Source: Saccharina japonica (taxonomy: Eukaryota > Sar > Phaeophyceae > Laminariales > Laminariaceae). From it: a stretch of 64,000 nucleotides of DNA. The position numbers and the translations under genes were made by a program. A model generated the notes under the pieces. It was given only the letters and a program-made list of their open reading frames with translations, ran no database searches and was not told where the DNA came from. Shown here piece by piece: positions 59,407-64,000 of this stretch (the first letter of the stretch is position 1; each line of letters starts with the position of its first letter). Location: contig MEHQ01003971.1 of the NCBI GenBank assembly GCA_008828725.1, positions 70,079 through 134,078 on the forward strand, written 5' to 3'.

Positions 59407-59814
59407 TCAATCGAAGCCGTTGAAGTTGTTGCTGGTCGTGCTTTCGTTTTTAGCTGTGAACCTTTTGTTATTCGTAATAGGTTGGAAATCGTTGATTTTC
59501 TCAGATCGAACAAAACGAAGGGGAACAAGTTTGTGCCAGAGACCAATCAGCGCCCTGTTTATTTTCATTTCGATTTCGTTTTTCGTTTTTGTTTATCTAT
59601 GTTTGGACATGCCCTGATACCTGGTATACCGGGTATGATACCTGGTATGTGACATAAAAAGCCGCACAGCAGCAGCACAGCAGAATCGGTACATCTACAG
59701 CACATCAGCAGCAGCAGTAACACAGCAGAGTAGCAGCAGCAGCGCCGCCGGCGTCGGCGCGGTGTCGGCGCGGCGGCGGCGGTTGTGGCGGCGGAGGCGG
59801 CGGCTGCACAGCCA

Positions 59815-60475
59815 TAGTGTTTTCACAGTTGTTGTCGTAGCCGCAGCAGCAACATAAGCAGAGAGGTGAGGCCATAAAAGCAAAATAAACAAATGGTAAA
59901 CTGCTACTCGTATACGTACACATGTACACATACCTGGTACATGTTTTGGCCTCCCCTGTGTAGCTGCTCCTGCTGCTGCTGCGGCGCAGCCGAACGCACC
60001 GCCACCTCCGCCGCCCCCGCCCCCGTCGCCGCCGCTGCTGCTGCTCCTGCTGCTGCTGCTGCTGCTGCTACTGTTGCTGCTATGGTCGTGGTGCTGGTGG
60101 TGCTGCTGTGGTCCTGCTGCGATGTGTTGCTGCAAGTTGACTCGCTTCCGCGTGTGTTCCATAACAAAAAACAAAAACGCAAAACAGTATGTTGCCAGGT
60201 TTTTCTATTCGGCGATACGTCGCGGATCATGCTCCACGAGATGCATAGACTATTGTCGAGAGAAGCTCCAGCAACACACTAGCAGCACCAGCAGCACCAG
60301 CAGGATTTGTGGTGGCAGTGTCGTCGCGGCAGCGACGGCGGCCAGCTCTCGTTTGGAGAGTCGGGTTGTCGATTTGTGTGCGTGGTTATTTGTGTACAAT
60401 GTGCTCTCTGGGCCATTATACAGTAGCAGCGTGTTGTTTTACAGCTGCTACAGCTGCTGCTGCTGCTGCTGCTGC
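59815..60475 (+). repeat. CTG/CAG-rich dispersed repeat T, copy 2
   Basis: Same landmarks as the 13.7-kb copy, with about 350 bp of extra sequence (roughly 60060-60405) before the GGGCCATTATACAGTAGCAG block. Very rich in CTG, GCC and GCG triplets (also 59700-59810). Confidence 0.6.
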
Positions 60476-60540
60476 TGTGTTGGCCACTGTCGTCGAAGGG
60501 AGGAGGCGGACTCTTCTTTCAGCGACTAGAAGACCGTGCC

Positions 60541-63500
60541 GAGCGAGCCCTCGCGTCCATCGCACTGCCTCCTCGAACGTTGCACCCGCGTCGGGTGCCG
60601 GGTTGTCAACTCCGTGGATCGATTTGAAAAAACTCCAATTGACAAACAAAATCGTGTTTTTTCTACGTGAGGGCAGGATTGGGCCCTCACATAAAAAAAT
60701 GCATGCATGGCTCTTCCACAAAAGACACAAGGGGAACAAAAGCCAAAACATAAGGAGAACACGTGAAAAAAAAAAACAAAGTCGTTCACGTTTATGTGCA
60801 TTTGTTTTGAAAAGTACTACTCGTATGAATGCCGAGTTTGAAATGTAGTAAAAAAAGACATATTCACCCTTCAACTCTGAAACAGACGGCGGCAAAGGTT
60901 TCTAATAGATTGAGGAACTTGCTGTGTGTGATTGATCACAAAGAGCGTATTATCGAACATGTAATATTTTCACTGCTACCATGAATTATACACCTACGGA
61001 TTTTTTGGACGAACTGTCTCTGGCAGTGGGTGAAGGAAAACTATATTTCACCAAGTAGGTATCACGAAGACTACGTTGGTGCTGGGAGAGGGAGTTTATT
61101 CCGATTCACCGGATTCTCTCTCTGTCATAATTGAAACGGGATATCGTGGGCCCACCTTTCAGGTAGGGCATCGCATGGCTGGCCCGTCGATTGCCAACAT
61201 GATTAATTGGGTGGGGGGGGGGAGGTCGCGACAGCGTAATCTCCAAGTAAAGTACAGGGGTGTTTAAACCAAGTACATAGGATCGGTGGATCTGAGCGGG
61301 GTTTCTCGCTAGGGTGTTGAAAGGGTCAATGACGAGCGACACCCGGAGACAGGAGCGCGTCCATGCGGTCACTCTTCACAAGACACATCGTAGCTAGAGC
61401 CACGCCGATAAAAAAGCTATAATTCCCTCAGGACCAAACCACTATATAACCTTACTACGGGAACTACTTCTACTGGCGTAAATGAAAATGACGGCTCCGG
61501 CGGACAACCCACAGGCGGACAAGGGATAGACAAGCGCAGGAAGCACCATTGGTGTGTACGTAGTCGGTACGGCAAGCGTCAAAGTGCTTGGGGTGGAGGT
61601 ATTGTATACCCTACGTCTGTCTGCTGTGCGGCTTGCATGGCTGCATATCAAGAACTACTGTAGTTCAGCATCCATACTGCGTATTCTACCGACAGACGAC
61701 AGACAGGTGGTGTATATACGGCAACCCCTACCTGGTACCCTCAAATGTTCTTAGCGTTGGTGTGATGTAATGTAGTCTCAGAATGATAAGGTGGTAGTTG
61801 TTTGTGTGGTTGATGGAGAGATGTGTACATCGCGATTTTAAATGCATGACAATGAAATGTGTGCAGGCGTTCAGGCCCAAGCAGTGTATTGCGAGTTAAC
61901 GTCTCCCGGGGCGCTACAGGTTTACAGTCGTAGAAAGACGCCCAGTGTCGTTTTATGAAGCATATGTTCCGGCCTGTTCGCCCCCCGGGGTGATACGAAA
62001 AACAAGAGAAAAACACACACACACACACCTCTCACACGCAGGGCGATACAAACAGTGTAGAACAATAGCCCAAACCTCCCACTCGCACACAACATCAACA
62101 ACAACAAGGCAGCAGCAGGTGTTGATCATATACCAATCCAGCAGCACCGACAAGGCACCCGTCACCGCTAAAACATCGACGATGAGTCAAAGTGCTGGAG
62201 GAGCTTGCGATGTTCTGGTGAGTTGGCGTCCACGAGAGAGGGCATGCCAGCTCCAGTTAGTTATATGCGACTGTTGATCACGTGGTATCGCACGAACCAG
62301 CCCTTCATGTGTACTGTCCGACACTTGAACTGGAGCGTCCCGTCGGGCCGAAGGGGAGACATTCCTACTCGACGTCGACGAAGCTTAGGGTGATTGACTA
62401 CATTCACCTCCACTGCAGCGACGGCGGCTTCGTGCGAAACACCGCGGAGCGGCGACTGCAATGGTACAGAGGCCTTGCCTGCAGCGCATCGGGGAATTAG
62501 TTCGACTGCCTGGGTGACCCTACAGTTTCGAAGCCAGAATGCCTAAAAGCGTGTGTGTTTCTCTGCCCGAGACTGGCTCCATCTGTTCGGCTGCTGTTGC
62601 GCAAAACATGTACTCACTCACATTTTAGCAATGAACTACAGCACCTACGTAAAGTACGCGTTGGCCTTGTTCTGAACACATTACATCTCCCACTCACATA
62701 TAACCTGCCAGCTCGACCCCGCGGTGATTGCCCAAACTAATCAGACAGAGGGGGGAGGCATTTACCGAGAGGCCGGGGTGCTGTTGGCGTCTATCTTCCA
62801 ACAGGCGGGATTTACTCTGCATTGTTTCTGTTTTTCGCTGGAAATAGCGTCGCGGGGCGTTTACTCCCATTAATACGATGGTACCAGGTAGGTTCGTTCG
62901 TCGCCACCGTCCGGAGACGTCTGATGGCCACCGCGGGACGCGCAACATGACGATAAAGGGGCACACTGCAACTTGTGTTTCAGCCATCGTCGTGGCCCTA
63001 TATCCAAGGAATACGACCTGAAATATAGAAGACGCTACAAGATAACTTGATGCATAGCTGATTTGTGAATAATTTGCAACAGAGTACGGGTAGTAAAACT
63101 CATAATATAGTAATAATGTGGCCCTATCAGCCATATGGTCGAAAGCAATTGGGTTAGGTGGCTACTGTCGGATATAGGTCAACATACAAGAGTCCACTAC
63201 GAATGTTTCTGTACAAGTACTTTAGGACTGCTGTATATTGTTACAGGAGCATGGGTGGTTGGATACCTTCCCCTTCAAGAAATGGATATATACCCCCCCC
63301 TCTCCGCGCTCCGTCTCGAAAGGGATGCGTGGTCAACCATCAAATGCCCAAGATGAGCAACACATGAGTGCGCCCCCCCCCTCCCCCTCGATGAGTGCGC
63401 CCGCCCCCCCTCGCTTCCCCTTCTGCGACATAATTCGTTGTAGTCCCATGTATCGTACTGTATGCATTATTAGTTTCTACTGTACGTACTTTATTTTGAT

Positions 63501-64000
63501 CTCGTTCCGTATTTCGATGTTTAAATTTCTGCAATTTGTCTGTTCTGTATATCGGCTGCTTGTTGTGCTTTAAGATTGGCGCACTATATACAGGTAACTC
63601 CAGACACAGTACGTACCAGGTACTACTGTACGTACAGTAGTATTGCAGACGCTATATTGTATGCCTCTCTCAATAGCATGAGGTCACAAAGTATGCATCG
63701 CTTGATTGGTGAAGAGTGACCACATACACATATGCCGTGTGTCGACAGGTGGGAAACACATGTAATGCTGTGCATATATCGAAAACGGAAATAATATTTC
63801 GGCATAGAACTTATATAGCAGATCTACGGGCTTTGTCGACTGGTAAAGTGCTTGTCGTCGTGATCGAGTCTTGTCCACGTGATTGCAATTACGTGGGAAG
63901 ATATCGGATGCCAGCGGATTAGTCCCCTTACTATCTTCCTTGGCAGATTCTAGTCCAGAGCCCAAGCGTGTTACATTCCCGTCTTCGAACGCACGCCGTA
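60541..64000. other. no supported gene
   Basis: Includes an AC microsatellite (about 62011-62028), C-rich runs (63293-63301, 63374-63385) and a 22-bp palindrome at 63621-63642. A possible first exon (ATG 62182, MSQSAGGACDVL then GTGAGT at 62218) is noted, but no following exon could be joined with confidence. Confidence 0.35.

Noticed and set aside
62182..62500. Possible start of another spliced gene
   Set aside because: ATG and a good GTGAGT donor exist, but no downstream exon gave a recognisable or clearly coding continuation.

Overview
The window looks like nuclear DNA from a multicellular stramenopile, most probably a brown alga. The signs are spliceosomal introns of 0.4-1.5 kb with strong GTAAGT/GTGAGT donors, very sparse genes in dense transposon debris, and a secreted leucine-rich-repeat (LRR) gene in which each internal repeat sits on its own 72-nt, phase-2 exon. 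That exon style is known for brown algal LRR receptor genes. The organism call is inference; no rRNA, tRNA or organelle gene fixes it.

Layout. 0.4-5 kb: palindromic minisatellite, SINE pieces and a foldback hairpin. 5.2-8.65 kb: a decayed non-LTR (LINE) retrotransposon with endonuclease and reverse transcriptase. 9.4-10.3 kb: a TTAA-flanked foldback element. 10.3-18.7 kb: mostly non-coding dispersed repeats, including an exon-like tandem duplication whose copies differ only at synonymous sites. 18.8-26.1 kb: a nearly complete tyrosine-recombinase retrotransposon of Ngaro/PAT type (Gag-like, RT-RNase H, recombinase) with the diagnostic A1...B1-A2-B2 split direct repeats. 26.1-38 kb: a nest of tRNA-derived SINEs, a composite repeat (family R), a hAT-type MITE with a reconstructable empty site, and a 1.67-kb element with 21-bp perfect inverted termini filled with copies of one palindrome. 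40.3-51.2 kb: the one intact-looking host gene, 11 exons, about 565 residues. It has a signal peptide, a Cys-rich cap, five LRRs, a second Cys-rich segment and a large C-terminal exon opening with a GDPH motif. 58.0-59.4 kb (minus strand): a frameshifted pseudogene-like coding region of unknown family. The remaining stretches hold microsatellites and no supported gene.

How the pieces relate. The LRR gene is phase-consistent from ATG to stop by hand reading. It encodes a plausible secreted recognition or matrix protein whose symmetric repeat exons could be added, lost or swapped without breaking the frame. Its third intron carries a MITE; a second copy of the same MITE lies in the B2 repeat of the Ngaro-like element. 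Both have 4-bp target duplications, so this DNA transposon family was active after the retroelement inserted. Both large retroelements carry several stop codons or frameshifts and are not autonomous as written (or the assembly has homopolymer errors).
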